DNA of 64,000 nt from Bordetella sp. LUAb4 (GTDB taxonomy: Bacteria; Pseudomonadota; Gammaproteobacteria; Burkholderiales; Burkholderiaceae_B), in NCBI RefSeq assembly GCF_021325795.1, contig NZ_JAHPZX010000001.1:1240001-1304000 (forward strand), in the 5' to 3' direction. The position numbers and the translations under genes were made by a program. Positions 1 to 9,586 of the stretch are shown piece by piece. The notes under the pieces are model-generated. The model made no database searches, was not told where the DNA came from, and saw only the letters and a program-made list of their open reading frames with translations. Positions within the stretch are counted from its first letter, which is position 1, and every line of letters begins with the position of its first letter.

Positions 1-2
1 GC

Positions 3-1901
3 GCCAGCGACAGCAGTATCGCCTTGACCCTGACGCGCCTGCGCGAGGCCAATGGCGTGCAGGAGGCCATGGTGTTCACCGGCTCCGGCCGCATGATCGC
101 CTTCTCGTCCAATCAGTATGGGCAGTTGATGCCGGCGCTGCCGCCGTCCACGGTGCTCAACCAGCTACGCTTGTCGCGCGGCTACTCGGCCGCCGAAGCC
201 GATGACCCGGTGCAGGCCGAGGGCGGCGGCGCGCTGCATCTGCGGGTGGTCATCCCGCTGCTGCCCAATGAGCGCTTCGACGGCCTGCTGGGCGCGTCGG
301 CCGAACCGCGCTGGCTGCAACTGCTGCAGCCGGTGCCGGACCAGATCGCCCATAACGCCAACCTGGTTCAGCAGGGCTTCCGCGATTATCAGGAGCTGGC
401 CTTGGCGCGGCTGGGCCTGCGCAAGCTGTACGGCATCACGCTGACCCTGGCCCTGCTGGTGTCGGTGTTCACCGCCATCGCCGTGGCGCTGTCGCTGTCC
501 AAGCGCCTGGTGCGACCGCTGCTGCGGCTGGCGGCCGGGACGCAGGCGGTGGGCGTGGGCGACTATCGCCCGCTGCCGGAGCCGCCCGAACGCGACGAGG
601 TGGGCCAGTTGACCCGCTCGTTCAACGCCATGACACGCCAGCTGGACGAAGCGCGCCGCATGGTGGAAAGCAACCGCCAGCAGCTGGAACGTTCCAACGT
701 CTATCTGGAAAGCGTGCTGTCCAATCTATCGTCAGGCGTGCTGGTCTTCGACGAAGCCTTTCGCGTGACGACGGTCAACCAGGGCGCGCAGACCATTCTG
801 CAGAGCGATCTGCGTTCGGTCATCGGCCGTCCGCTGGAAACCATAGACGGCATGCTGCCGTTCGCGCAGGTGGTGCGCCAGGCCTTCGCGGCGCATGCGG
901 CGGTGGGCTCGGAACGCCAGCATTGGCAGCAGCAGTTCGAAATCCAGCCCGTGCAGGCGGAAAACGCTGGCGCGGCGCACGCATTTCCCGCAGCGCATTC
1001 CTCCCACGGACAATCCCTGACCCTGCTGGCCCGCGGTACGCATCTTCGCGTGGACAGCCGCGGCAATGGCTATCTGGTGGTCTTCGATGACATCACCGAA
1101 CTGATGTCGGCCAACCGCACCGTGGCCTGGGGCGAGGTGGCGCGCCGCCTGGCGCACGAGATCAAGAATCCGCTGACGCCCATCCAGCTGTCGGCCGAAC
1201 GCCTGGCCATGAAGCTGGCCGACCGCCTGCAGCCGGCGGACAGGCAGATGCTGGAACGCTCCACCAATACCATCGTCAACCAGGTCAGCTCGCTGAAGCA
1301 CATGGTCGACGATTTCCGCGAATTCGCCCGCACGCCGCCCGCGGTGATGCAGCGCATCGATTTCAATGCGCTGGTCGCCGACGTGCTCTCGTTGTATGGT
1401 TGGGATCCCGTGGAAGGGCTCGCGCGGGATCACGTCAACTCGCTCAACCTGGAGGTGAACCTGGCGCCGGAACTGCCCGCCATCGAGGGCGATCCGACGC
1501 AATTGCGCCAGGTCATTCATAATCTCCTGGCCAACGCGCGCGATGCGATCGCGGGGCAGGACGAGGGCCTGGTGCGTGTTTCGACCCAATTGACGCAGGC
1601 GCCGCAGAGCGAAGGCGTGGAACATCGGGCCCTGCGTTTTACGGTGTCCGACACGGGTCCGGGCTTCTCGCAGCAGGTGATGCAGCGCGCCTTCGAACCG
1701 TACGTGACAACCAAGTCGCACGGGACTGGGTTAGGATTGGCGATCGTCCGCAAAATCGTGGAAGAACACGGTGGACGTATCGACTTGGCGAATCGCCGCG
1801 AGGGCGGGGCGCGTATATCTATACTATTGACCCGTCTGGCGGGCGCGGTTGATACTCTGGACGCATCCGCACAACAACAGGATAATGCGGCTACGCAATA
1901 G
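3..1901 (+). CDS. NtrY-like membrane sensor histidine kinase, 5' truncated by the window edge
   Basis: The frame is open to the left edge, so the N-terminus is missing. What remains shows the end of a periplasmic sensor region, a membrane segment, a HAMP linker, a PAS-like region and then a kinase core. The core has the H-box HEIKNPLTP (about base 1155, phospho-accepting His), the N-box NLLANARDA, and the glycine boxes DTGPGF and GTGLGLAIV. NtrY-family kinases autophosphorylate and pass phosphate to an NtrX-type regulator; in related bacteria they respond to nitrogen or envelope/redox state. The next gene is the partner regulator, starting directly after this stop, so the two are an operon. 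Which signal it senses cannot be read here. Confidence 0.9.
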   Translation, partial: ASDSSIALTLTRLREANGVQEAMVFTGSGRMIAFSSNQYGQLMPALPPSTVLNQLRLSRGYSAAEADDPVQAEGGGALHLRVVIPLLPNERFDGLLGASAEPRWLQLLQPVPDQIAHNANLVQQGFRDYQELALARLGLRKLYGITLTLALLVSVFTAIAVALSLSKRLVRPLLRLAAGTQAVGVGDYRPLPEPPERDEVGQLTRSFNAMTRQLDEARRMVESNRQQLERSNVYLESVLSNLSSGVLVFDEAFRVTTVNQGAQTILQSDLRSVIGRPLETIDGMLPFAQVVRQAFAAHAAVGSERQHWQQQFEIQPVQAENAGAAHAFPAAHSSHGQSLTLLARGTHLRVDSRGNGYLVVFDDITELMSANRTVAWGEVARRLAHEIKNPLTPIQLSAERLAMKLADRLQPADRQMLERSTNTIVNQVSSLKHMVDDFREFARTPPAVMQRIDFNALVADVLSLYGWDPVEGLARDHVNSLNLEVNLAPELPAIEGDPTQLRQVIHNLLANARDAIAGQDEGLVRVSTQLTQAPQSEGVEHRALRFTVSDTGPGFSQQVMQRAFEPYVTTKSHGTGLGLAIVRKIVEEHGGRIDLANRREGGARISILLTRLAGAVDTLDASAQQQDNAATQ

Positions 1902-2633
1902 GTGGATGGGCTTATGGCCAGAATTTTGGTGGTTGACGACGAAGTTGGCATTCGCGAGCTTCTGTCCGAGATCTTGTACGACGAAGGGCACACGGTGGAG
2001 CTGGCCGAAAACGCGGCGCAAGCCCGTGCCGCACGCCTGCGGGCACGTCCCGACCTCGTGCTCCTGGACATATGGATGCCGGATACCGACGGCGTCAGCC
2101 TGCTCAAGGAGTGGGGCTCGCAGGGTCTGCTGGATATGCCCGTCATCATGATGAGCGGGCATGCCACCATCGATACCGCGGTCGAAGCCACCCGCATCGG
2201 CGCCATGGACTTCCTGGAAAAGCCGATTACCTTGCAAAGGTTGTTAAAAACTATTTCGGCGGGACTGGCCCGTGGCCGTGCGCCGCAGTCGGTACCCATG
2301 CCGGCGGCATCGGTAGGCCAGGCCGCGCGCGACGAGGATAGCGATGCGCTCATGGGCAGCAATGCGCCGGGCGCCCTTGCGAATTCCACTGTGAATGCCG
2401 GCGGCGCCGCCGAACTGCCTGCCAGCGGCAACGGCCAATTGGGCAGCATCTCGCTGGACCAGCCGCTGCGCGAAGCCCGCGATGCTTTCGAGCGCATCTA
2501 TTTCGAATACCACCTGGTTCGGGAAAGCCACAGCATGACGCGCGTTTCCGAGCGCACCGGGCTGGAACGCACCCACTTGTATCGCAAGCTCAAGCAGTTG
2601 GGCATCGAGTCCGCGCGCAAGCGCAGCACTTGA
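1902..2633 (+). CDS. NtrX-like response regulator, short form (receiver plus Fis-type HTH)
   Basis: The N-terminal receiver domain (residues 1 to about 120) has the acidic pair in VVDDE, the phospho-acceptor Asp in LLDIWMP and the KPI lysine. The last 50 residues form a Fis/NtrC-type helix-turn-helix (ERTGLERTHLYRKLKQLGI). Canonical NtrX is about 450 residues because it carries an AAA+ sigma54-activating domain; at about 240 residues this protein has a low-complexity Gly/Ala/Ser linker in that place, so it probably cannot drive sigma54 open-complex formation. The frame starts with GTG at 1902, immediately after the kinase stop; ATG at 1914 (MARILVVDDE) is an equally good start. It is the cognate regulator of the upstream kinase. 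Confidence 0.88.
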   Translation: MDGLMARILVVDDEVGIRELLSEILYDEGHTVELAENAAQARAARLRARPDLVLLDIWMPDTDGVSLLKEWGSQGLLDMPVIMMSGHATIDTAVEATRIGAMDFLEKPITLQRLLKTISAGLARGRAPQSVPMPAASVGQAARDEDSDALMGSNAPGALANSTVNAGGAAELPASGNGQLGSISLDQPLREARDAFERIYFEYHLVRESHSMTRVSERTGLERTHLYRKLKQLGIESARKRST

Positions 2634-2654
2634 CCTGCCTGTACAAGGCCTGCC

Positions 2655-4034
2655 TTGAAAGTCCTAATCATCGGTGCGGGTCGCGTAGGCACCAGCGTCG
2701 CGGAAAACCTCGTCTCCGAACAGAACGACATCACGGTCATCGACACGGATGCGCGCAATCTGCAGGGCTTGCAGGAACGCTACGACCTGCGCGCCATGCA
2801 GGGCGACGGCACCCAGGTCGCGGTGCTGGAAGCGGCTGGCGCCGCCGACACGGATCTCTTCATCGCCTGTGCCGCCTCGGACGCCGTCAACATGGTGGCG
2901 TGCCGCATCGCACGGCAGCATTTCAATGTGCCGCGCCGTATCGCCCGTATCCGAGCGGCGGATGTCGCTGAATACCCCGCCCTCATGGGCGACGACGGAT
3001 TCTGCATCGACGCCCTGATCAGCCCGGAACGCAGCGTCACCGCCTATCTGCACAGCCTGATCGAATTTCCGGAAGCCTTGCAGGTGGTGGAATTCGCCGA
3101 AGGCCGCATCAGCGTCATCACGGCCCGCGTCAGCCGCGACAGCACCATGGCCGACCGGCCCGTCGAGGATTTGCGTGACGCCTGGCCCGACGTCACGGCC
3201 TGTGTCGTCGACGTGCTGCGCAACGGCCGGCCACTGCAGGCCGGCACCAAGACCGTCATCATGCCGGATGACGAAGTGGTGGTGGTGGTCGACACGCGCC
3301 ACGCGCGCCGTGCCGTGCGCCAGCTGTGCGACGCCGAGAAGACGGTGCGCCGCGTCATGATCGCCGGCGGCGGCAACATCGGCATGCGGCTGGCGCGCCA
3401 GCTGGCCGAGGAAAGCTATAGCGTGCGGCTGATCGAGCGGGATGCGGCGCGTTGTGAATACCTGGCCGTCAATCTGCCCGGCAATGTGCTGGTGCTGCAC
3501 GGCAATGGCACTGACGAAGACCTGCTGCGGCGCGAGAACATCGGCGACATGGACACCTGGCTGGCGCTGACCAGCGACGACGAGGACAACATCATGTCTT
3601 CGCTGCTGGCCAAGCGCCTGGGCGCGCACAAGGTGATCGCGCTGATCAACCGGCCGGCCTACGGCGAACTCATGCAGGGCAGCCATATCGATATCGCCGT
3701 GTCGCCGGCGCAGGCCACCATGAGCGAGCTGCTGCGCCATGTGCGGCGCGGCGATGTCGTGGCCGTGCACCGCTTGCGCCAGGGCGTGGCCGAAGCGGTG
3801 GAAGCGGTGGCTCACGGCGACCGCAAGACGTCGAACGTGGTGGGCCGGCGCGTCGGTGAACTGCGCCTGCCCAAGGGTGCGACCATAGGGGCGCTGGCGC
3901 GCGGCGAAGACATCATCATCCCGGATGCCGACACCGTGGTCGAATCGGGCGACCATGTCATCGTGTTCGTCCCCTCGCGCCAGCAGATGGCGCGCGTGGA
4001 GAAGCTGTTCCAGGTTTCCGCCTCGTTCTTCTAA
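2655..4034 (+). CDS. trkA: TrkA, NAD-binding subunit of the Trk potassium uptake system
   Basis: 459 residues, the usual TrkA length. It has two Rossmann modules, each opening with a glycine-rich NAD-binding loop (MKVLIIGAGRVGTS and VMIAGGGNIGMR), each followed by a TrkA-C regulatory module. TrkA is cytoplasmic and gates the TrkH membrane channel in response to nucleotide. The start is TTG at 2655; no better ATG precedes the first strand. trkH follows 78 bp later (or 9 bp from an upstream in-frame ATG), so the pair is one transcription unit, possibly read through from the two-component genes. Confidence 0.96.
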   Translation: MKVLIIGAGRVGTSVAENLVSEQNDITVIDTDARNLQGLQERYDLRAMQGDGTQVAVLEAAGAADTDLFIACAASDAVNMVACRIARQHFNVPRRIARIRAADVAEYPALMGDDGFCIDALISPERSVTAYLHSLIEFPEALQVVEFAEGRISVITARVSRDSTMADRPVEDLRDAWPDVTACVVDVLRNGRPLQAGTKTVIMPDDEVVVVVDTRHARRAVRQLCDAEKTVRRVMIAGGGNIGMRLARQLAEESYSVRLIERDAARCEYLAVNLPGNVLVLHGNGTDEDLLRRENIGDMDTWLALTSDDEDNIMSSLLAKRLGAHKVIALINRPAYGELMQGSHIDIAVSPAQATMSELLRHVRRGDVVAVHRLRQGVAEAVEAVAHGDRKTSNVVGRRVGELRLPKGATIGALARGEDIIIPDADTVVESGDHVIVFVPSRQQMARVEKLFQVSASFF

Positions 4035-4112
4035 CCCTTCTCCATGCCCCATTTCCGTCCCCGTGCCATCGCGACACCCGGTCAGCGCCCGTCTCAAGGC
4101 GGCGCCCGTCCG

Positions 4113-5582
4113 ATGAGCCGCCTGCTGGCCCTGCTCAATCTGCTGGGGCTCACCATGACGCTGTTCGCCTTGACCATGGTGATTCCGCTGGCGGTCTCGT
4201 TCTACCTGGGAGACGAAGCCCTGTCGGCCTTCGTGGACGCTTTCCTGGTGGCCTTGGGGATTGGGGGCGTCCTGTGGCTGGTGTCGCGCCGCCATCGCTA
4301 CGAGTTACGGCCGCGCGACGGGTTCCTGCTGGTATCGCTGGTCTGGACCGTGTTGCCGCTGCTGGCATCGATACCGCTGTTCATCTACTTCCACCGCGCC
4401 GGCCTGCCGCTGTCCTTCACCGACGGCTACTTCGAGGCCATGTCGGGCTTGACCACCACGGGCGCCACCATCCTCAACGGGCTGGACAAGCTGCCCCCTT
4501 CGATCAATCTGTGGCGCGCCACCCTGGTGTGGCTGGGCGGCATGGGTATTCTGGTGCTGGCGGTGGCCATCCTGCCGCTGCTGGGAGTGGGTGGCCATCA
4601 GGTGTTCCGCGCCGAAACGCCCGGCCCGATGAAGGACGAGAAGCTGACGCCCCGCATCGCAGGGACGGCCAAGGCGCTGTATGCCGTGTATTTCGGCTTC
4701 TCGCTGCTGTGCTTTCTGGCGTATCGCGTGGCCGGACTGCCCTGGTTCGAAGCCTGGTGCCATATGGCCACTACCATGGGCCTGGGTGGCTTTTCGACGT
4801 GGGACGACGGCTTCGCCCATTTCGATTCCGTGCCGGTAGAGATCGTGGCCGTGATCTTCATGCTGATCGCCGGGATCAACTTCGCCACGCACTTCAGCGC
4901 CATCGGCCAGCGGCGCTGGCGGCCTTACCTGACCTGTCCGGAAACCTTGCCCTACCTGGTGCTGACGCTGGGCGTGGCGCTGCTGATATCGGCGTATCTG
5001 TACATCGAAGGGGTCTATACCCAGCCTTTGGAGGCCTTGCGCTACGGCATCTTCAATACCGTCTCGGTGATGACCACCACCGGTTACGCCAATGCCGACT
5101 ACACCACCTGGCCCATCCTGGCGCCTTTGTTGATGCTGCTGCTGTCCGGCGTGGCGACGTCGGCCGGCTCGACAGGCGGCGGCATCAAGATGATCCGCGC
5201 GGTGCTGCTGTGCAAGACGGCGGGCGCCGAATTGAAGATGATGCTGCATCCGCAGGCAGTCAGCCCGGTGCGCATCAAGGGCCGGGTGGTGAATCCGCGC
5301 ATCCTGGCGTCGGTACTGGCCTTCATGGTGGCCTATGGCTTTTCCATCGCGGTGCTGACGGCCCTGATGCTGGCGTCCGGGCTGGACGCCCTTACCGCCT
5401 TCAGCGCGGTGGTGGCCAGTGTCAACAACACCGGCCCCGGCTTGGGCGCAATCGGCCCCATGGGCAGTTTTTCCGTGCTCAGTGATTTCCAGACCTGGGT
5501 GTGCACCTTCGGCATGCTCATAGGGCGCCTGGAATTGTTCACGGTGCTGATGCTCTTCACTCCCGGCTTCTGGCGTACCTAG
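4113..5582 (+). CDS. trkH: TrkH potassium uptake channel subunit
   Basis: 489-residue polytopic membrane protein of the TrkH/KtrB superfamily. The four selectivity-filter loops are visible: SGLTTTGAT, TTMGLGGFST, VMTTTGYAN and VNNTGPGLG. These supply the K+ pathway and TrkA gates it. I chose ATG at 4113 (MSRLLALLNLLG) because the first transmembrane helix begins there; an in-frame ATG at 4044 would add 23 basic, non-hydrophobic residues. The product acts in the inner membrane with TrkA. Confidence 0.95.
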   Translation: MSRLLALLNLLGLTMTLFALTMVIPLAVSFYLGDEALSAFVDAFLVALGIGGVLWLVSRRHRYELRPRDGFLLVSLVWTVLPLLASIPLFIYFHRAGLPLSFTDGYFEAMSGLTTTGATILNGLDKLPPSINLWRATLVWLGGMGILVLAVAILPLLGVGGHQVFRAETPGPMKDEKLTPRIAGTAKALYAVYFGFSLLCFLAYRVAGLPWFEAWCHMATTMGLGGFSTWDDGFAHFDSVPVEIVAVIFMLIAGINFATHFSAIGQRRWRPYLTCPETLPYLVLTLGVALLISAYLYIEGVYTQPLEALRYGIFNTVSVMTTTGYANADYTTWPILAPLLMLLLSGVATSAGSTGGGIKMIRAVLLCKTAGAELKMMLHPQAVSPVRIKGRVVNPRILASVLAFMVAYGFSIAVLTALMLASGLDALTAFSAVVASVNNTGPGLGAIGPMGSFSVLSDFQTWVCTFGMLIGRLELFTVLMLFTPGFWRT

Positions 5583-5904
5583 AAAACACCTGGAGATCTT
5601 CGGGAACGTTTCCTGCGCAGGGCGTGACGAAGTGAGTTCGGCCTCTTACAGCGCGGCTATGCGCCTGGAATGCTTAGGGGATTTCCCCAGTCACGTAAGT
5701 GCTTGCTACGCTGCAGACGGCATGAACCAGCCAAGATCGCCGCTGTTGCTTATAAATGTCACGTTTTTCCCGTACGTTGACGAAAGTGTGCAGCTACACT
5801 GCCACCTCGTCGCGCCACATCAAGAGATGCCCCCCGGGTAGTTTCCGGGCTTCAAGGCATGGTGGCGTCCTCCCCCATATGAATAAGTTAGATAGGAGCC
5901 GGAG
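5583..5904. other. Intergenic region between trkH and the YbdK-like gene
   Basis: 322 bp with no convincing reading frame. The last 25 bases include a Shine-Dalgarno-like TAGGAGCCGGAG just before the ATG at 5905. A TATAAAT about 150 bp upstream of the start could be a -10 element but no good -35 is paired with it. No terminator hairpin with a T-run was found after trkH. Confidence 0.5.
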
Positions 5905-7176
5905 ATGGAACAGATCCCGTTCGTCCCTTCCGCCCCCAACACCCTGGGCATCGAACTCGAGCTGCAACTGATCGACCCCCGTAGTTTTGATTTGACGGCC
6001 GCATCCGACGAATTGCTGGCCCAAATGGCAAACCATCCCATTGCCGACCGGGTAAAACCGGAAATCACCCGCTCGATGATCGAGTTGAACTCGTCGGTGC
6101 ACACGCACCCCTTGGACCTCCTGGCTGAAATGCGCGAAATGCGCAGCGCCCTGTGCGAGGCCGCTGATGCGGTCGGCGTAACCGTGGCCGGAGGCGGCGC
6201 CCACCCCTTCATGCGTTGGCAGGAACGTTCGATCTCCGATACGCCGCGCTTCCAGTATCTGGCCGAAATGTACGGCTACCTGGCACGCCAGTTCACGGTG
6301 TTTGGCCAGCACATCCACCTGGGCGTGGGCAATGGCGACGAGGCGATCAAGCTGACCCGCCAGTTGTCCGCCTATGTGCCGCACTTCATTGCCCTGTCGG
6401 CGTCATCGCCTTATTACGAAGGGGTCGACACGCTGTTTTCCTGCTGCCGCCTGAATGCGGTGAATAGCTTTCCCCTGGCCGGCCATCTGCCGCCCGAGGT
6501 CAATGACTGGTACCAGTTCGAAGCCCATCTTTCCCAATTGCGGACCTATGGCCTGGCGGAAAGCATCAAGGACCTTTACTGGGATATCCGCCCCAAGCCG
6601 GAATTCGGCACGGTGGAGATCCGCGTCTGCGATACGCCGCTGACCGTGGAGCGGGCTTGCCAGATCGCCGCGTTCGCCCAGGCGCTGGCGGTGCTGCTCA
6701 AACGCCAGCCGCAGTCCGAGCAGGGCTTGTGGCTGGCCTATCGCAACAACCATTTCCAGGCCTGCCGCTTTGGTTTGCAGGGCAGCTATGTGACTGGCGA
6801 CGGGCAGCGTTTGCGTCTGATCGATCATCTGCGCAGCGTGTTCGGATTGCTGGCGCCGATTGCCGAGGAGCTGGGCACCAGCGACATGCTGGGTTCGCTG
6901 CGCGATGACGCCCTGAAGTCGGGCAACGACGCGCGCTGGTTGCGTGGCCAATTCCACCGTCTGCGCGATCTGCCTTCGGTGGTGGATGCCATGTCGGTGG
7001 CGTTCCGGGGCGATGGCGGCATGGCCGCGGCCGCCGCGGTGAACCTGTCCGGCGCGGACCCCACCGCGGTGGCACGCCGCCGCGTGCGGGCCACATCCGA
7101 ACCGCTGCTGGGTTCGGTGGGCGTGCAGACGCTGGCCGAACCGGAAGAGTCGATTCCGCCGCGCCAGTTGCATTGA
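5905..7176 (+). CDS. ybdK: YbdK-type carboxylate-amine ligase (glutamate-cysteine ligase family 2)
   Basis: 423 residues. The GCS2 fold is recognisable from [11 protein letters not shown] near the N-terminus (metal-binding glutamates), GGGAHPF, QHIHLGV and the C-terminal part GTVEIRVCD. Family members ligate a carboxylate to an amine with ATP; E. coli YbdK has weak gamma-glutamylcysteine ligase activity and its true substrate is unsettled. The family is usually about 370 residues; the extra 50 here form an Ala/Val/Pro-rich tail. A strong RBS precedes the ATG. It is monocistronic, ending at a bidirectional terminator. Confidence 0.9.
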   Translation: MEQIPFVPSAPNTLGIELELQLIDPRSFDLTAASDELLAQMANHPIADRVKPEITRSMIELNSSVHTHPLDLLAEMREMRSALCEAADAVGVTVAGGGAHPFMRWQERSISDTPRFQYLAEMYGYLARQFTVFGQHIHLGVGNGDEAIKLTRQLSAYVPHFIALSASSPYYEGVDTLFSCCRLNAVNSFPLAGHLPPEVNDWYQFEAHLSQLRTYGLAESIKDLYWDIRPKPEFGTVEIRVCDTPLTVERACQIAAFAQALAVLLKRQPQSEQGLWLAYRNNHFQACRFGLQGSYVTGDGQRLRLIDHLRSVFGLLAPIAEELGTSDMLGSLRDDALKSGNDARWLRGQFHRLRDLPSVVDAMSVAFRGDGGMAAAAAVNLSGADPTAVARRRVRATSEPLLGSVGVQTLAEPEESIPPRQLH

Positions 7177-7244
7177 GCGTGAGCGCATCGGCGCGGTTTT
7201 GCGTCGTGCTTGCTTAGCAGGGGCGACATCAACGCCGGTGCATC

Positions 7245-7282
7245 AAAACAATGGCGGCGCCGAAAGGCGTCGCCATTGTTTT
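7245..7282. terminator. Bidirectional intrinsic terminator between ybdK and the Bug gene
   Basis: A 17-bp stem closed by a GAAA tetraloop. The outer arms are AAAACAATGGCG and CGCCATTGTTTT, the inner arms GCGCC and GGCGT with one G-T pair. The A-run on one side and T-run on the other make it act for both convergent transcripts. Confidence 0.93.
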
Positions 7283-7362
7283 CTTCCCGCGTACCGCGCG
7301 AACGGCGGCGGTGCTCCCTCGGGGGCTGGAGCGGCGCGGGTATCGCCCGCGCGCGCCAGATC

Positions 7363-8352
7363 TCATTCCGTCTGGATATTGGCTTTCTGGATCAGGTCAT
7401 GCCACTTGGCGATCTCAGACTTCTGGAAGGCGGCCAGTTGCGCGGAATTCATGCCTGAGCCATCGATGGCCATGGCGGCGAATTTTTCCTTCACGTCGGG
7501 CTGCTGCAGGATCTTGAGGATTTCGCTCGACAGGCGGTTGACGATGGGCGCCGGCGTGCCGGCCGGGGCGAACACGGCCTGCCAGGAGACGATCTCGTAA
7601 TCCTTCAGTCCCACTTCCTGCAGGGTGGGCACGTCCGGCAGATTGGGATCCCGCTTGGCCGACGTCACCGCCAGCGCGCGGATCTTGCCCGACTTGATCA
7701 GCGGCAAGGTGGGCGGGATATTGTCGAAGGCCATGGACAGCTGATTGCCCAGCAGGGCCTGCAGCACCGGGCCGCTGCCCTTGAAGGGCACATGCATGAT
7801 GTCGACCTTGGCGATGGATTTGAACAGCTCGCCCGACAGGTTTTGCGAAGTGCCGTTGCCGGCCGATCCGTAGCTGAGGTGCCCCGGCGTCTTGCGCGCG
7901 GCCGCCAGCACGTCGTCCACGGTCTTGTAGGGACTTTCGGCCGGCACCACCAGCACATTGCCCAACTTGCCCGTCAGCGCCACCGGCACGAAGGACTTCG
8001 CCATGTCATAGGGCATGTTCTTGTAGAGGCTGCCGTTGATCGAGTGCGAGCTGATGGTGCCGCCCACCAGCGTGTAGCCGTCCGGCTTGGCCTTGGCGAC
8101 ATATTCGGAACCGATATTGCCGCCTGCTCCTGGACGGTTTTCCACCACGATGCTGGTATTCAGGACAGGTCCCAGCTTGGTGGCCACGATACGGCCGATC
8201 ACGTCGGTGGCGCCACCGGGGGCGAAAGGTACGACGTAGGTGATGGGCTTGCCGGCGGGCCATTGGTTGTTGGTGTCATTGGCCGCATGGGCGGACGTGG
8301 CCAGGCCGAGCGCGCAAAGCAGGGGCAGGGCAAAGCGAATGCCGAAACGCAT
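7363..8352 (-). CDS. Bug/TTT-family periplasmic solute receptor
   Basis: 329 residues starting at ATG 8352, preceded by GGAGACAGT. It opens with a clear Sec signal peptide (MRFGIRFALPLLCALGLATS, cleavage after AHA). The mature part has the Bug family pattern: ITYVVPFAPGGATDVIGR, VENRPGAGGNIG, YGSAGNGTSQNL and LPDVPTLQEVG. Bug proteins (named in Bordetella) bind carboxylates or other small solutes in the periplasm, and many are orphans with no permease alongside, as here. The ligand is not predictable from sequence. It converges on ybdK and shares its terminator. Confidence 0.93.
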   Translation of the reverse strand: MRFGIRFALPLLCALGLATSAHAANDTNNQWPAGKPITYVVPFAPGGATDVIGRIVATKLGPVLNTSIVVENRPGAGGNIGSEYVAKAKPDGYTLVGGTISSHSINGSLYKNMPYDMAKSFVPVALTGKLGNVLVVPAESPYKTVDDVLAAARKTPGHLSYGSAGNGTSQNLSGELFKSIAKVDIMHVPFKGSGPVLQALLGNQLSMAFDNIPPTLPLIKSGKIRALAVTSAKRDPNLPDVPTLQEVGLKDYEIVSWQAVFAPAGTPAPIVNRLSSEILKILQQPDVKEKFAAMAIDGSGMNSAQLAAFQKSEIAKWHDLIQKANIQTE

Positions 8353-8530
8353 ACTGTCTCCGTTGAGTTTTTCATATCCATGGGACCGGCGTCTGGGCGC
8401 CGTTTGGTGCCATAAGCATACCTGCGGCGAACGCGTCCTTTCGGCCCGCGGCCTACTCGTTAACCCGAGTTCGGACTTGGCTGCCGTGGCCAGTGCGTCC
8501 GCCAACCGCTCGCCACGGCAAGCGCCCCCT

Positions 8531-9211
8531 TCAAGCTCGACACGCACGAATCCGTGGCCGGGATGACAGCAATACACTCACGTGTTGGTGTTTGAGCATC
8601 CATGCAGCGGCTGCCTTGGATCTATAGCCGATCAGCTGATGCGTCAAAGATAAATCCAGTGCGAGATCTCTCGTGAAGATGGGCTCGTGATGAGCAATTC
8701 GATTGCGTAGTCGTCTGAGCTTCTCCAGCGACTCGAACAGAGACGAGCGAAGATCGGCGACTGATTTCGTCGAATCAAGAAAGGGCAAAACCCGCATCAG
8801 TTGCTGATTCCATATCCGATGATCGTGTCGCTTTGTGAACATGGACTGCCAGAACATGAACTTCGACTCGGCGATGACCTTTCCAACTTGACCCACCTGA
8901 AACGGCTGACGAGCCGAGAACAGGTCCTTGCGAGAGTTATAGCCTCGCAGTGGCGTCGCCAAGCTCTGTTCGAAGCCGGCGGACCAAGGCCAGTTTTCGC
9001 CATATTTAGCTTCGATGGCTGCAGCAACGGCATTGCGCAACGTCACTTCACAGATATGTAACGGAGCCAGAAAGGCGGCGGCTACCTGCGCATTCCACGC
9101 ATACAAATCCAATGCGGCGTGATCGCCTTGGGGCGCGCAGTCGACCGCCGCTTCGTATGTGCTCATTCGGGCGGCTGAAAGGACCCCATGGATCTCGGAT
9201 CTGATTGACAT
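8531..9211 (-). CDS. Abi-like / HEPN-domain protein
   Basis: 226 residues, clearly AT-richer than its neighbours. The sequence resembles the Abi_2/AbiD-F family: a helical N-terminus with LHICEVTLRNAV, and a C-terminal LRRLRNRIAHHEPIF. The RNRIAHH segment is an R-X4-H motif, the signature of HEPN ribonucleases that act in abortive infection or toxin-antitoxin systems. No antitoxin is evident directly beside it, although an orphan antitoxin-like regulator lies 376 bp away on the other strand. Base composition and isolation suggest horizontal acquisition. RNase activity and a phage-defence role are inferences from the motif. Confidence 0.75.
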   Translation of the reverse strand: MSIRSEIHGVLSAARMSTYEAAVDCAPQGDHAALDLYAWNAQVAAAFLAPLHICEVTLRNAVAAAIEAKYGENWPWSAGFEQSLATPLRGYNSRKDLFSARQPFQVGQVGKVIAESKFMFWQSMFTKRHDHRIWNQQLMRVLPFLDSTKSVADLRSSLFESLEKLRRLRNRIAHHEPIFTRDLALDLSLTHQLIGYRSKAAAAWMLKHQHVSVLLSSRPRIRACRA

Positions 9212-9300
9212 CGCGCGTGTTTAGCCCTACATTTTGACCGTTAGCCCCGGGCCTTGTTGGCGCAAGCCTCCCCCCGAGGACATACGAAGTAGTACAGAGG

Positions 9301-9331
9301 AGCCCTGCCTAGCGCGGGGCTTTTCTTTTTT
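9301..9331 (+). terminator. Intrinsic terminator with no obvious upstream gene on this strand
   Basis: AGCCCTGC and GCGGGGCT form an 8-bp stem (one T-G pair) around CTAGC, followed by TTTTCTTTTTT. The nearest upstream gene is on the opposite strand, so it either ends a short untranslated RNA from 9212-9300 or is left over from a deleted gene. Confidence 0.75.
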
Positions 9332-9479
9332 GAACGTTGAAACTGTCGAGTTGCATGCCGACTCAGAATTTCCTGAGTCGTTCATCCGACAACCCCACGC
9401 GGGGGTTACGTAACCGGATGATCTGGATTGGATCCCTGCGGCTTGAGCGAGGCGCGGCAGCGCGAGCGCAGACCGAACC

Positions 9480-9498
9480 TACGGCAATGCCGTATAAT
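9480..9498 (+). promoter_or_regulatory. Perfect palindrome overlapping a TATAAT -10 box
   Basis: TACGGCAATGCCGTA (7-bp arms, single central base) runs from 9480 to 9494, and its last two bases are the first two of TATAAT at 9493-9498. This is the layout of an autoregulatory operator. It lies 89 bp before the HTH gene at 9587. The rest of 9212-9586 holds only the terminator and no supported reading frame. Confidence 0.7.
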
Positions 9499-9586
9499 TC
9501 CGGCCCATCCCCGTTGTCCACTCCGGAACGGCGGCCTGAACCCGGGTGGTGGCGTCATGCCGCCTTGCCCGTAAATTGATCGAGTC

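Noticed and set aside
2664-4295. A 543-codon minus-strand frame opposite trkA
   Set aside because: Composition is His/Gln/Arg/Asp-rich antisense; the plus-strand gene has clear TrkA motifs.
5905-7176. True gamma-glutamylcysteine synthetase GshA
   Set aside because: Motifs and length fit the YbdK branch; calling it GshA would overstate the function.
9337-9579. 80-codon frame upstream of the HTH gene as the missing toxin
   Set aside because: No RelE/HigB features, and the palindrome and -10 box lie inside it.
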